Shown here: positions 17,030 through 26,975 of the stretch, one piece after another
Layout: each line of letters starts with the position of its first letter
How positions within the stretch are numbered: position 1 is the stretch's first letter
DNA from: Acinetobacter gyllenbergii CIP 110306 = MTCC 11365
Lineage (GTDB): Bacteria > Pseudomonadota > Gammaproteobacteria > Pseudomonadales > Moraxellaceae
Reading direction: 5' to 3'
Assembly: GCF_000413855.1 (NCBI RefSeq)
Contig: NZ_ATGG01000002.1
Coordinates: 1 to 64,000 of the forward strand
DNA length: 64,000 nucleotides
Made by a program: the position numbers and the translations under genes
The notes under the pieces: generated by a model
What the model was told of the DNA's origin: nothing
The model's input: only the letters and a program-made list of their open reading frames with translations
The model's database searches: none

Positions 17030-18325
17030 CTAGTTTTTATCTTTTAAACTGAACAACAGGTTCAGGAAAATTGCAGCAAACGTTGCGGTGCCGATACCAC
17101 CTAAATTGAAGCTACCAAATAACAATTCAAAATTGCCTGCACCTAAAATAATGGTGACTGAGGCAATGATCAGGTTTTTATTGTTTGAGAAATCGACTTT
17201 GTTTTCGATCCAGATTTTCGCACCGGCAATGGTAATCAAACCAAACACCACAATCGAAGCACCTGTGAGGACTGCAGTTGGAATGGTACTGATTACGGCA
17301 CCAAATTTAGGTGAAAGGCCCAAGAAAATAGCAAACACACCAGCGATCACGAACACAATGGTGGAATACACGCGGGTCACAGCCATCACCCCGATATTTT
17401 CACCATAAGTGGTCATACCCGGTGCACCGACACTGCCAGATAAGGTGGTGGCTAAACCGTCGGCAACAAAGGCTTTGCCCAATTGCGGGGTCAGGTTTTC
17501 GCCAGTCATTGCCCCCACCGCTTTGATGTGTCCTAGATTCTCTGCCACTAAGATCAGAGCCACAGGAGCAATAATTAGAATCGCATTTAAATCAAAAGTT
17601 GGATGTGAAAAGCTTGGAATACCGAACCATGGTGCCGCAGCGATTTGGGAGAAATCAATCGGTTTGCCATAGCCTAAAACATTGGTGGCAATTGCATAAA
17701 TCGCATAGGCGATCAGTAGGCCAACCAGCAGTAATAAGCGTTGTAATAAGCCTTTGGTAAAGACGGCAATGATGCCCATACTCAGTACTGTGATGAGCGC
17801 CATCCACATCTCAAAGGGTTGACCCGCAACCCCTTTAATGGTGACAGGTGCAAGGTTGAGACCAATGATCATCACGATCGCGCCAGTCACCACGGGTGGC
17901 ATCAGTTTTTCAATCCAGCGCGTGCCCGTCAGCATCACGGCAAAACCGATCAAGGCATAAAAAATACCACAGGCCACGATGCCGCCTAAGGCAACCGAAA
18001 GGTTAGGATTGGCCCCAGAGCCAGTGATATGTCCTGTTGCCGCAGCAACTACACCAATAAAGGCAAAACTTGAACCTAAATAGCTTGGTACCCGCCCACC
18101 TGTGATCAGGAAGAAAATGATGGTACAAATCCCTGACATTAAGATGGCAAGGTTTGGGCTAAAGCCCATCAATAAGGGTGCCAGAACCGTTGCACCAAAC
18201 ATTGCAAATGCGTGTTGAACCCCGAGCACCGCACTTTGTAAGGGCGGTAAATATTCATTTGTCGCAACAGGTCGATGATCAATCTTCCCCTGATACGGTT
18301 GCCATTTTGGAAACCAACTTGACAT
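17030..18325 (-). CDS. UraA-like uracil/xanthine permease (NCS2)
   Basis: 431 residues with about 14 hydrophobic segments. The NCS2 motifs are present: LVAENLGHIKAVGAMTGENL with the first conserved Glu, then SGSVGAPGMTTYGENIGVMAVT with the second. The N-terminal part has GVQHAFAMFGATVLAPLL, as in UraA. It is a proton-coupled nucleobase importer; uracil is the likely substrate, although other bases cannot be excluded. The gene stands alone. The usual neighbour upp is not seen. Confidence 0.9.
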   Translation of the reverse strand: MSSWFPKWQPYQGKIDHRPVATNEYLPPLQSAVLGVQHAFAMFGATVLAPLLMGFSPNLAILMSGICTIIFFLITGGRVPSYLGSSFAFIGVVAAATGHITGSGANPNLSVALGGIVACGIFYALIGFAVMLTGTRWIEKLMPPVVTGAIVMIIGLNLAPVTIKGVAGQPFEMWMALITVLSMGIIAVFTKGLLQRLLLLVGLLIAYAIYAIATNVLGYGKPIDFSQIAAAPWFGIPSFSHPTFDLNAILIIAPVALILVAENLGHIKAVGAMTGENLTPQLGKAFVADGLATTLSGSVGAPGMTTYGENIGVMAVTRVYSTIVFVIAGVFAIFLGLSPKFGAVISTIPTAVLTGASIVVFGLITIAGAKIWIENKVDFSNNKNLIIASVTIILGAGNFELLFGSFNLGGIGTATFAAIFLNLLFSLKDKN

Positions 18326-18635
18326 AAATTAGACTCATTATGTGATATCAGCGCGTATGATACCCTGTCTTAAAACGAGCTTTCACCTATAAGCCATTGA
18401 GAATATTGCCAGAATAGGCATCGTGAGTTCATGTTTTTACCTTTTGGTAAAATATGTTTCAAAATAAGCTAGCGGTTTTATTATTTATTTTCATGCTGAT
18501 GCTTTGAAAAGTTAACGCTCTTATTTTCAAAATAATTTTTGATTTTTTTCTCATTTTTAAATTGATATGGCATATTTTGCCAGTCTTGCCATCAATAGGC
18601 AGTGTTTCTATTGATGGCAAAGCTGAGTTTAGGGC
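18326..18635. other. 310-bp AT-rich gap between uracil permease and ppc
   Basis: The permease promoter must lie here (minus strand). Close to ppc it contains the long hairpin described separately at 18586-18620. I see no small ORF with a ribosome-binding site and no other element. Confidence 0.5.
18586..18620 (-). terminator. long hairpin in the ppc 3' region
   Basis: Perfect 13-bp stem TTGCCATCAATAG/CTATTGATGGCAA with a 9-nt loop, 15 nt after the ppc stop on its strand. No T-run follows immediately (GACTGGC...), so it may stabilise the transcript end or be part of a non-canonical terminator. Confidence 0.45.
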
Positions 18636-21317
18636 TTAACCAGTATTACGCAGACCTGCAGCAATCCCTGCAATACTCACCATCAAGGCGTGATCGACAG
18701 GGCTGTGTTCGGTTTGATGTTCAGACAGATACAGGCGACGACGTTTCATCAACTCTGCTTGTAATAAATGTAGTGGCAATAAATACGGTTTACGTACCTG
18801 CATGGATTGATCCAGTACTTCATTATTACTGAGCAGTTTCGATTCACCTTTTAGACGCAACAGAGTATCCACTGCATTTTGCAGACGCTGACGTAATTCA
18901 ACTCCCAATACTTTTAAGTCCTGATCTTGAGTCAGATGTGATTCATAATACAGGGCAATATCGGCATCCGATTTTGACAACACCATTTCCAGCATATCAA
19001 TCAGGGTTTGGAAATAAGGCCACTGTTCCAGCATGTCATTCAAGGTGTTTTGGTGTTGTTCATGCACCTGATTAATCGCCGTGCCTGTACCCAACCAAGC
19101 AGGCAGCATCAAACGGATTTGTGTCCATGCAAATACCCAAGGAATGGCACGCAGTGACTCAATACCACCACTGACTTTGCGTTTGGCTGGTCGTGAACCC
19201 AATGGCAGCATTTGTAGCTCAAGTTCAGGCGTAACCGTGCGTAGATAGCTGACAAAGTTTGGATTTTCACGCACCGTCTGACGATAGACTTTGACCGATA
19301 AATCCGTCATTTGATTCATTAGATCACGCCACTGTTGTTTCGGTTCAGGCGGCGGCAATAAGGTCGCCTCTAAAGTCGCTGCGGTATAGATTTCCAGATT
19401 TTGCAGTGCAATGCCTTCTAGACCGAATTTGAAGCGAATCATCTCACCTTGTTCAGTGACTCGAATCGCACCTGAAATTGAACCTGGTGGCTGCGAGAAC
19501 AGGGCTTGCTGCGTTGGTGCACCACCGCGGCTGATTGAACCACCACGACCATGGAACAAGGTCAATTGCACACCATGTTGTTTGGCAATTGCAGTCAATT
19601 CTTCTTGAGCGCGGTATTGCGCCCAGTTGGCGGACATAAAGCCTGCATCTTTGGCAGAGTCGGAATAGCCAATCATCACCTCATGTTTGCCCTGAATATG
19701 CTGTTTATACCAATGCATATTGAACAAGGTCGTCATGGTTTTGGCTGCACCATCCAGATCCTTTAAGGTTTCAAATAAAGGCACGACGCGTAGCGGATGT
19801 TGAATCCCAGCTTCCTTTTGCAGCAATAAAACTGCGAGCACATCACTTGGATATTCTGCCATGGAAATAATATAGGCACCCAAGCTCTCGGTCGGCTGCT
19901 CCGCCAAGGTACGCATGGTGGCAAATACTTCTAGTACGTCGGGATGCTGAATTAGACTACCTTCGGGTTCATTGAAAAACTTAGGCAATAACGGGCGTTT
20001 GCTTTGCAGTTCCTGAATTAGGAAGTTTTGACGGGCTTGTTCAGTCCATGATTCAAAATTGCCTAGACCCAGATATTCGGTAATCGCTGAAATCGCCTGG
20101 CGATGGCGACCCGATTCTTGACGAATATCCAGTTTGAGCAGTTCAATGCCGAAGCAGTTGACACGATAAATGAAATCTAGCAATTGTCCATTGGCGATCT
20201 CGGCCAAGTTACTGTCAATCAGTGAGCGATAGCAAAGCAGTAGCGGTGTTAATAGTTCATCTTTATTTTTGATGATATTGCTGTCATCGGCTTCAGCACC
20301 TTGTAAGCGTTGTCCCAACCAATAGCGAGTGGCTTTTAAACGTTCACGCGTATCACGCAAATACTCACGATAGGGTTCAGGGTGTTCATAACCTAAAGCT
20401 TGTGTCAGTTCTTCAGAACAGCTTTGAATGGATAATTCCCAACGCAGATTTTCAATATCACGTAGATATAAATCCGCCGCCTGCCAACGTGATAACCACA
20501 GCACTTCTTGGGTGACTTGATGGGTCACATTCGGGTTGCCATCACGGTCACCGCCCATCCAAGAGGCAAAACGAATTGGTGCGATGCTCAAAGGCAAGGC
20601 ATGCTCACAATGCTGCTGTGTGAGTTCATTCAGTTCACGTACGAATTTCGGTACTGCATTCCAGAGCGACTGCTCGATGGTGGCAAAGCCCCATTTGGCT
20701 TCATCGACAGGCGTTGGACGATGCTGACGAATCTCATCGGTTTGCCAAGCTGAGCTGACCAATTGCTTCAGGGTCGCAATGGTCTGTTGGCGTTCTCTCG
20801 GTGTGAGTTTTTGTTGATCCAGCTGGGAGAGACAGTCGGTAATATCATCATATTTTTGAATCAGGGTACGGCGGCTGACCTCGGTTGGATGCGCTGTCAA
20901 CACTAATTCGATTTTGAGGTCACAGATTTGTTGAAATAGTTGTTGTGCATTGATCTGTTGGGTTTTGAATTTTTCAAATAAATGTGGCAATGGGTTCGGG
21001 CTAGGCGCATGCTCATCGAACTCGGCCTGACGGCGGCTACGTACCACATGATATTGTTCAGCAATATTGGCGAAGTTAAGAAAATGTGAGAATGCGCGGG
21101 TCAGCGGCAAAATCTCTTCATCTTTTAAACCGAGAAACAATTGTTCGAGCTGTTTTTCTGCTTCGATCTGGCCGTCACGTGCACCTTTGGCTAATGCGCG
21201 AATTTGTTCAATCTGATTAAACAAATCTTGCCCAGCATGTTGCTTTAAGGTTTCTCCAAGTAAATTGCCGAGTAAACGGACATCTTCACGTAGTGGAGCA
21301 GTGATTTGCTGAATCAT
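18636..21317 (-). CDS. ppc: phosphoenolpyruvate carboxylase
   Basis: 893 residues, full length. It carboxylates PEP to oxaloacetate, the main anaplerotic route. Signature 1 VLTAHPTEVSRRTL carries the catalytic His near residue 160. Signature 2 is VMIGYSDSAKDAGFMSANW. The glycine-rich loop is FHGRGGSISRGGAPTQQ. The C terminus ends RNTG, as in bacterial enzymes. It is monocistronic; AGGAGAAT precedes the start. Confidence 0.97.
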   Translation of the reverse strand: MIQQITAPLREDVRLLGNLLGETLKQHAGQDLFNQIEQIRALAKGARDGQIEAEKQLEQLFLGLKDEEILPLTRAFSHFLNFANIAEQYHVVRSRRQAEFDEHAPSPNPLPHLFEKFKTQQINAQQLFQQICDLKIELVLTAHPTEVSRRTLIQKYDDITDCLSQLDQQKLTPRERQQTIATLKQLVSSAWQTDEIRQHRPTPVDEAKWGFATIEQSLWNAVPKFVRELNELTQQHCEHALPLSIAPIRFASWMGGDRDGNPNVTHQVTQEVLWLSRWQAADLYLRDIENLRWELSIQSCSEELTQALGYEHPEPYREYLRDTRERLKATRYWLGQRLQGAEADDSNIIKNKDELLTPLLLCYRSLIDSNLAEIANGQLLDFIYRVNCFGIELLKLDIRQESGRHRQAISAITEYLGLGNFESWTEQARQNFLIQELQSKRPLLPKFFNEPEGSLIQHPDVLEVFATMRTLAEQPTESLGAYIISMAEYPSDVLAVLLLQKEAGIQHPLRVVPLFETLKDLDGAAKTMTTLFNMHWYKQHIQGKHEVMIGYSDSAKDAGFMSANWAQYRAQEELTAIAKQHGVQLTLFHGRGGSISRGGAPTQQALFSQPPGSISGAIRVTEQGEMIRFKFGLEGIALQNLEIYTAATLEATLLPPPEPKQQWRDLMNQMTDLSVKVYRQTVRENPNFVSYLRTVTPELELQMLPLGSRPAKRKVSGGIESLRAIPWVFAWTQIRLMLPAWLGTGTAINQVHEQHQNTLNDMLEQWPYFQTLIDMLEMVLSKSDADIALYYESHLTQDQDLKVLGVELRQRLQNAVDTLLRLKGESKLLSNNEVLDQSMQVRKPYLLPLHLLQAELMKRRRLYLSEHQTEHSPVDHALMVSIAGIAAGLRNTG

Positions 21318-21401
21318 TCTAATTCTCCTGTTGTTCTTACTCGACTATAGCGCGATTGGGAGACATTCCAAGAGCAGAACGTAAAAAAATGTGAATATTC
21401 T

Positions 21402-22025
21402 CTAATTTATGGGTTGATATTTAAGCAAAAAAATCTCGATGGCCTGTTGAATCATCTGATCGATTTCAGTTGCCGTTGGCACAGGTGCTAAACCCAGCAA
21501 CACTTGTTGATGACGGATGCCTAACATGAGTGAAATGATCAGCTCGGTTTGCTTAATGGGTTCATCTGCCTGAATAAATTTAAAGCCGATGGCCTGTTCA
21601 AAAAAATCACACCAGACATGACACATGCGACTATGTGAGGCATCAAAAAACTGTTGGGTTAAGGGGCTTTGTTCCGCCGCCAGTTCAAACAGTAAACAAT
21701 CCAATTTCAGTGCTTCAGGCAGATAAATAATACTTAATGCACGCTGACACATGAGCACCAGTGCCTGTTTAAAATCAGCATCGGCGGTCAGTTCAATCTG
21801 TTTGGTTCGAATCGATTCTTCACAGCTTTCTTCAATGGCGCACATAAATAGATTGCTTTTGTCCTGAAAGTGGTTGTACACCGTGAGTTTGGTGACGCCA
21901 GCCTCTTTGGCAATCTGATTCATATTGGTGGCGTGATAGCCCATTTTTAAAAAAATAGATTTTGCGGCCTGTAAAATTTTGGCTCTTTTTTCTAAATCTT
22001 TAGGGCGGCCACTGCTGATGTGCAC
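21402..22025 (-). CDS. TetR-family repressor of the RND operon
   Basis: 207 residues, GTG start. The N-terminal TetR HTH covers residues 10-55 (MGYHATNMNQIAKEAGVTKLTVYNHF). The C-terminal ligand domain resembles the AefR-like group. It is divergent from an RND adaptor-permease pair, and a 40-bp palindrome lies between them. Repression of the pump and of itself is therefore inferred. Confidence 0.92.
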   Translation of the reverse strand: MHISSGRPKDLEKRAKILQAAKSIFLKMGYHATNMNQIAKEAGVTKLTVYNHFQDKSNLFMCAIEESCEESIRTKQIELTADADFKQALVLMCQRALSIIYLPEALKLDCLLFELAAEQSPLTQQFFDASHSRMCHVWCDFFEQAIGFKFIQADEPIKQTELIISLMLGIRHQQVLLGLAPVPTATEIDQMIQQAIEIFLLKYQPIN

Positions 22026-22072
22026 GTTATCGTTCTCTTTTAATCAATGTAGAAATCAAAAAAATCGCTTTA

Positions 22073-22112
22073 TTTTTTAATTAATGTACCCATGAGTATA
22101 TTAATTAAAAAA
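22073..22112. promoter_or_regulatory. TetR operator palindrome
   Basis: Inverted repeat with 17-bp arms and one mismatch. The left arm is TTTTTTAATTAATGTAC, the spacer CCATGA and the right arm GTATATTAATTAAAAAA. It sits midway between the TetR and adaptor genes (48 and 64 bp from the starts), where it could block both promoters. Confidence 0.7.
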
Positions 22113-22176
22113 TAAACAATCTATGATAATGCTCAGATCACGCCTTAAAAATCAATTTGAATAAGAGCGCAAACAG

Positions 22177-23277
22177 ATGAATCAGATCAATCGTATCATA
22201 TTGGGGTTACTCATTGTCAGTAGTGTACTCCTCAGCGCCTGTCAGAAAGAGCTGCCAAAGACTGAGGAAATTCCCTATGTCATGGTGACTCAACCCAGTC
22301 GTAATCATATCGATCAGAAAAGCTATGCAGGGGATGTACAGGCAAGACAACAAACCGCTTTGGCCTTCCGTGTCGGGGGACAGATTACCGAACGTTATGT
22401 GGATGTCGGTGATCGGGTCAAAGTCGGCCAAGTGCTGGCGAAACTGGATGTCAAAGATGCGCAATTGCAAATGAATGCAGCTAAGGCGCAGTTACAAAGT
22501 GCACAGGCTGCAGCAAAAATTGCGGCGGAAGAATATCAGCGTTATCAGCAGTTACTGCCTGTCAATGCAGTGAGTCGTTCACAATTTGATGCAGTCAAAA
22601 ATCAGTATGAATCTGCGCAAGCCAGTTTGCAACAAGCACGCTCGAACTATGAAGTGTCATCTAACCAAACCGGTTATAACCAGTTAATCTCCAATAAAAA
22701 TGGGGTGATTACCCAGCGCCAAATTGAGATTGGCCAAGTGCTTGCCGCAGGGCAAGCCGCTTATCAATTGGCGATTGATGGTGAGCGCGAAGTGGTATTC
22801 GGTGTACCTGAGCAAGCAGTCAGTACCATCAAGGTTGGACAACCTGTATGGGTCACTTTATGGTCGCAACCTGATGCACGTTTTGCGGCTAAAGTACGTG
22901 AAGTTTCACCTGCTGCCGATCAATCGCGCACTTTTACGGTGAAGGTTTCTTTACTGGAAGGGCAATCGAGTATTCAACTCGGGCAAAGCGCACGGGTGTT
23001 CTTTGTGGCACAGGACAATAACGTGTTGAGCGTGCCTTTATCCAGTGTTACAGCCAATGAGCAGCAAGCCTATGTCTGGGTGGTGAATGCCAATCAAAGC
23101 ATACGCAAAGTGCCTGTGACTTTAGGCACTTATGGTCGAGATAGCGTACCCGTGGTGTCTGGTTTAAAAGCCACAGACTGGGTCGTGGTTGGTGGCGTTC
23201 ATTTACTGCGTGACCAGCAAAAAATTCATCCAGTTGATCGTGATAATCGTGAAGTCACCATAAAAGCGGGAGGTTAG
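22177..23277 (+). CDS. RND efflux periplasmic adaptor lipoprotein
   Basis: 366 residues. The signal peptide ends in the lipobox LLSAC with the lipidated cysteine at position 22. Domains in order are a beta-barrel/lipoyl half (TALAFRVGGQITERYVDVGDRVKVGQVLAKLD), an alpha-helical hairpin rich in Ala and Gln (about residues 90-165), the second lipoyl half (NKNGVITQRQIEIGQVLAAGQ) and the membrane-proximal domain. This is the membrane-fusion protein linking the inner-membrane pump to an outer-membrane channel. The permease starts 3 nt after its stop. Confidence 0.93.
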   Translation: MNQINRIILGLLIVSSVLLSACQKELPKTEEIPYVMVTQPSRNHIDQKSYAGDVQARQQTALAFRVGGQITERYVDVGDRVKVGQVLAKLDVKDAQLQMNAAKAQLQSAQAAAKIAAEEYQRYQQLLPVNAVSRSQFDAVKNQYESAQASLQQARSNYEVSSNQTGYNQLISNKNGVITQRQIEIGQVLAAGQAAYQLAIDGEREVVFGVPEQAVSTIKVGQPVWVTLWSQPDARFAAKVREVSPAADQSRTFTVKVSLLEGQSSIQLGQSARVFFVAQDNNVLSVPLSSVTANEQQAYVWVVNANQSIRKVPVTLGTYGRDSVPVVSGLKATDWVVVGGVHLLRDQQKIHPVDRDNREVTIKAGG

Positions 23278-23279
23278 AG

Positions 23280-26200
23280 ATGAAATTTAACCTTTCAGAA
23301 TGGGCACTCAAGAATAAGGGTATTATCCTTTATTTTATGCTGTTGCTCGGCATCGTCGGCATCATGTCTTATTCCAAACTTTCGCAAAGTGAAGATCCGC
23401 CGTTTACTTTTAAGGTGATGGTGGTACAGACCTATTGGCCGGGCGCAACAGCCAAAGAAGTCTCAACACTGGTCACGGATCGAATTGAAAAAGAATTGAT
23501 GACCACAGGTCAGTATGATCGCATCATGGCCTATTCGCGCCCAGGTGAGTCTTTGGTGACCTTTGTGGCCAAAGACAGTTTGCCATCCAGTGCTATTCCT
23601 GACGTTTGGTATAACGTACGCAAGAAGGTCAATGATATCCGCTCGCAACTGCCGAGTGGTGTACAAGGGCCTTTTTTCAATGATGAGTTTGGGGACACCT
23701 TTGGCAATATCTATGTGCTGACAGGCAAGGACTTTGACTATGCAGTGATGAAGGAATATGCCGACCGTTTGCAACTGCAATTGCAACGGGTCAAGGATGT
23801 CAACAAGGTCAATCTGGTGGGGCTGCAAGATCAGAAAATCTGGATTGAACTGTCCAATACCAAGGCAGTGCAATTAGGTGTACCTGTTACCGCCATTCAG
23901 GAAGCGATTCAAAAACAAAATGACATGGCGGGTGCTGGATTCTTTGAAACGGGTACGGACCGTATCCAAATTCGTGTCAGTGGGCATTTGCATAGTGTCG
24001 AAGACCTGAAAAAAATGCCGTTGTTGGTGGGTGATAAAACCATTCAACTGGGCGATGTTGCGGACGTATATCGTGGCTTTAGTGAACCGGCACAACCCCG
24101 CATGCGCTTTATGGGCGAGAATGGGATCGGGATTGCGGTTTCGATGCGTAAAGGTGGCGACATCATTGCGCTCGGTAAAAATTTGGAAACCGAATTTAAC
24201 CGTCTACAGAAAACCCTGCCTTTGGGCATGAAACTGCAAAAAGTCTCCGATCAGCCTGTGGCGGTACAACGCAGTATTCAAGAGTTTTTAAAGGTCTTGG
24301 CCGAAGCGGTGATCATTGTGTTATTGGTCAGTTTCTTTTCACTCGGTTTCCGCACCGGCTTGGTGGTGGCGTTGTCTATTCCCTTAGTACTGGCGATGAC
24401 TTTTGCGGGGATGAATCTGTTTGATGTGGGCCTGCATAAGATTTCACTGGGGGCGTTAATTCTGGCGCTCGGATTGCTGGTCGATGATGCGATTATCGCC
24501 GTGGAAATGATGGCGATTAAAATGGAACAGGGCTATAGCCGATTGAAAGCGGCAGGTTTTGCCTGGCAAACCACTGCTTTTCCGATGTTAACGGGAACGC
24601 TGATTACCGCAGCAGGATTCTTGCCGATCGCCACCGCGCAATCGGGTACAGGTGAATATACCCGCTCTATTTTCCAAGTGGTGACCATTGCATTGATCGT
24701 GTCATGGATTGCAGCCGTGTTGTTTGTACCGTATTTAGGTGAAAAACTATTACCTGATTTTACTAAACAACAGCAACAAGCAGCATGGTATGTCCGTCTT
24801 TGGGCGAGATTGCGCAAGCAACCTGCACCTGTGGTAGAAGCGCATGGTCAGCATCATGACCCTTATCAATCCAAGTTTTATCAATCTTTCCGCCGTGTGG
24901 TGGAAATCTGTATTACCTATCGTAAAACCGTGATTGCGGTGACTGTTGGTATCTTTGTCCTGTCGGTGGCCATGTTTAAGCTGGTGCCACAACAGTTCTT
25001 CCCGCCATCAAATCGGGCTGAAATTCTGGTGGATTTAAAACTGGAAGAAGGGGCTTCACTGACGGCGACGGAACAAGCAGTGCATAAGGTGGAGCAGTTC
25101 CTGTCTAAACAACAGGGCATTGATAACTATGTGGCTTACGTGGGTACAGGCTCGCCACGTTTTTATTTGCCGCTCGACCAGCAATTACCACAAGCCAGCT
25201 TTGCTCAGTTTGTGGTTTTGGCATCGTCTCTAGATGATCGTGATGAGATCCGCCGTTCTTTGGACAAGCAGATCAAGCAATTATTACCGCAAGTCCGTAC
25301 TCGGGTGTCTTTATTGGAAAATGGTCCACCAGTGGGTTATCCATTGCAGTATCGTGTCTCGGGTGAAGACCTCGGGACGGTACGTCAATGGGCGCAGAAA
25401 GTGGCCAAAGTGCTGAGTGAAGACCCAAATACCACCAATGTACATTTGGATTGGGGTGAGCCAAGCAAAATCATTGCGATTGAAATTGACCAAGACCGTG
25501 CGCGGCAAATGGGCGTTTCCAGTGTCGATTTAGCCAATTTCTTAAATGCCTCCGTGACGGGGTCGGTGATGAATCAATATCGCGAAAAACGTGAATTGAT
25601 CGAAATCCGCTTACGTGGTGATAAATCGGAACGCGTTGAAGTAGCATCGTTGGCAAGCTTGGCGGTGCCGACCAGCAAAGGAACCACTGTGCCTTTGGCG
25701 CAGATTGCCAAGATTGAATCGCGTTTTGAAGAAGGTTTAATTTGGCATCGTAACCGCTTGCCGACCATTACCGTTCGTGCTGATATTCGTACCCACTTAC
25801 AACCTGCAACTGTGGTGCAACAGTTGGCTGATCAGATGCAGACACTCCGTGCAGACTTGCCAAGTGGTTATCTACTGGAAGTGGGGGGGACAGTTGAAGA
25901 GTCGGCAAAGGGGCAAAATTCGGTTAATGCGGGTATGCCCTTGTTCTTGGCGGTGGTGATGACTTTATTGATGATTCAGTTGCGCAGTATGTCGCGGGCA
26001 ACCATTGTCTTGCTCACTGCACCCTTAGGCTTGATTGGTGTAGTGGCGTTCCTGTTGCTGTTCAATAAACCCTTTGGTTTCGTCGCGATGTTGGGCACCA
26101 TTGCCTTGTCAGGCATGATCATGCGTAACTCGCTGATCTTGATTGATCAAATTGAGCAGGACATTTTGGCAGGACATGAGCCGTGGGAGGCGGTGATTGG

Positions 26201-26408
26201 TGCAACCATGCGCCGTTTCCGTCCAATTGTGTTGACAGCATTGGCTGCGGTGTTGGCGATGATCCCTTTATCACGCAGTATTTTCTTTGGTCCGATGGCG
26301 GTTGCGATTATGGGTGGCTTGATTGTCGCCACTTTATTAACCTTGTTTTTCCTGCCTGCACTTTATGCAGCATGGTTTAAGGTTAAAAAAACAACACAAC
26401 TATCGTAA
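23280..26408 (+). CDS. RND multidrug efflux permease (HAE1 type)
   Basis: 1042 residues, full length. The first helix is followed by a large periplasmic loop. The TM4 proton-relay pair is present in LGLLVDDAIIAVEMM. A second periplasmic loop precedes the C-terminal helices. In TM10 the segment LSGMIMRNSLILIDQI has Arg where AcrB has its relay Lys, as in several HAE1 subgroups. It is a proton-driven exporter of unknown drug range. No outer-membrane channel gene follows, so it must borrow one (TolC/OprM type) encoded elsewhere. Confidence 0.94.
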   Translation: MKFNLSEWALKNKGIILYFMLLLGIVGIMSYSKLSQSEDPPFTFKVMVVQTYWPGATAKEVSTLVTDRIEKELMTTGQYDRIMAYSRPGESLVTFVAKDSLPSSAIPDVWYNVRKKVNDIRSQLPSGVQGPFFNDEFGDTFGNIYVLTGKDFDYAVMKEYADRLQLQLQRVKDVNKVNLVGLQDQKIWIELSNTKAVQLGVPVTAIQEAIQKQNDMAGAGFFETGTDRIQIRVSGHLHSVEDLKKMPLLVGDKTIQLGDVADVYRGFSEPAQPRMRFMGENGIGIAVSMRKGGDIIALGKNLETEFNRLQKTLPLGMKLQKVSDQPVAVQRSIQEFLKVLAEAVIIVLLVSFFSLGFRTGLVVALSIPLVLAMTFAGMNLFDVGLHKISLGALILALGLLVDDAIIAVEMMAIKMEQGYSRLKAAGFAWQTTAFPMLTGTLITAAGFLPIATAQSGTGEYTRSIFQVVTIALIVSWIAAVLFVPYLGEKLLPDFTKQQQQAAWYVRLWARLRKQPAPVVEAHGQHHDPYQSKFYQSFRRVVEICITYRKTVIAVTVGIFVLSVAMFKLVPQQFFPPSNRAEILVDLKLEEGASLTATEQAVHKVEQFLSKQQGIDNYVAYVGTGSPRFYLPLDQQLPQASFAQFVVLASSLDDRDEIRRSLDKQIKQLLPQVRTRVSLLENGPPVGYPLQYRVSGEDLGTVRQWAQKVAKVLSEDPNTTNVHLDWGEPSKIIAIEIDQDRARQMGVSSVDLANFLNASVTGSVMNQYREKRELIEIRLRGDKSERVEVASLASLAVPTSKGTTVPLAQIAKIESRFEEGLIWHRNRLPTITVRADIRTHLQPATVVQQLADQMQTLRADLPSGYLLEVGGTVEESAKGQNSVNAGMPLFLAVVMTLLMIQLRSMSRATIVLLTAPLGLIGVVAFLLLFNKPFGFVAMLGTIALSGMIMRNSLILIDQIEQDILAGHEPWEAVIGATMRRFRPIVLTALAAVLAMIPLSRSIFFGPMAVAIMGGLIVATLLTLFFLPALYAAWFKVKKTTQLS

Positions 26409-26422
26409 TTATTTTGTGAATA

Positions 26423-26460
26423 AAGGTGCGAAACATTGAAAATTTCAATATAGTAGCACC
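26423..26460 (+). terminator. hairpin after the RND permease
   Basis: Outer stem AGGTGC/GCACCT and inner stem ATTGAAA/TTTCAAT separated by short internal loops, followed by ATATTTTAAG. It is a plausible terminator with a weak tail. Confidence 0.4.
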
Positions 26461-26541
26461 TATATTTTAAGACCAAAAAATAATTGAATTTCATTGCATG
26501 ATCAAATTTGTACGATGCAGTGAATCGAGGTGATATAGAGC

Positions 26542-26919
26542 ATGGGGCAAGACAATATTGAGCAGCATCGCCGCTACGTGGCGATTTCTTACGTGTTCAT
26601 GTTTCTTGCATTATTTACAATAGTGTTTGCGGTGTTTGCATACCTATTAGCAAAGAAAGTTGCGATTGTGGATAATGCCGAAGTATGGATACATGCGCAT
26701 GCACTCTGGATTATGCGTAATGTGCTGTTATTTTTATTGATGGCTTTCTTTGCAGCGCTATGGTTTATCCCCCTGTTCTTTTTTGCCTGGAACAGCGTAC
26801 TTTGGGTGACCGCGATGACGGTTGCTGGCGTGGTGTTTAGTTCAATTGCTTGGTTATTTTTACTGAATGCTTGGCTGAAAGGAATTGCCAAGTACTTTAA
26901 AAATAAAGCCGTTTTCTAA
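26542..26919 (+). CDS. small integral membrane protein, unknown function
   Basis: 125 residues with three or four hydrophobic helices: about residues 10-38, 55-80 and 82-112. A charged N terminus (MGQDNIEQHRRYV) and a basic C terminus (KGIAKYFKNKAVF) suggest both ends are cytoplasmic or close to the membrane. I do not recognise a named family with confidence. It has GAGGTGATATAGAGC before the ATG as a ribosome-binding region. A hairpin with a T-rich tail separates it from dnaJ, so a shared transcript is unlikely. Confidence 0.75.
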   Translation: MGQDNIEQHRRYVAISYVFMFLALFTIVFAVFAYLLAKKVAIVDNAEVWIHAHALWIMRNVLLFLLMAFFAALWFIPLFFFAWNSVLWVTAMTVAGVVFSSIAWLFLLNAWLKGIAKYFKNKAVF

Positions 26920-26975
26920 ATTTATGGCTTTTTTATTGCAATAGCCCTTGTAAATTTATCGTACAGCCCCTATTA

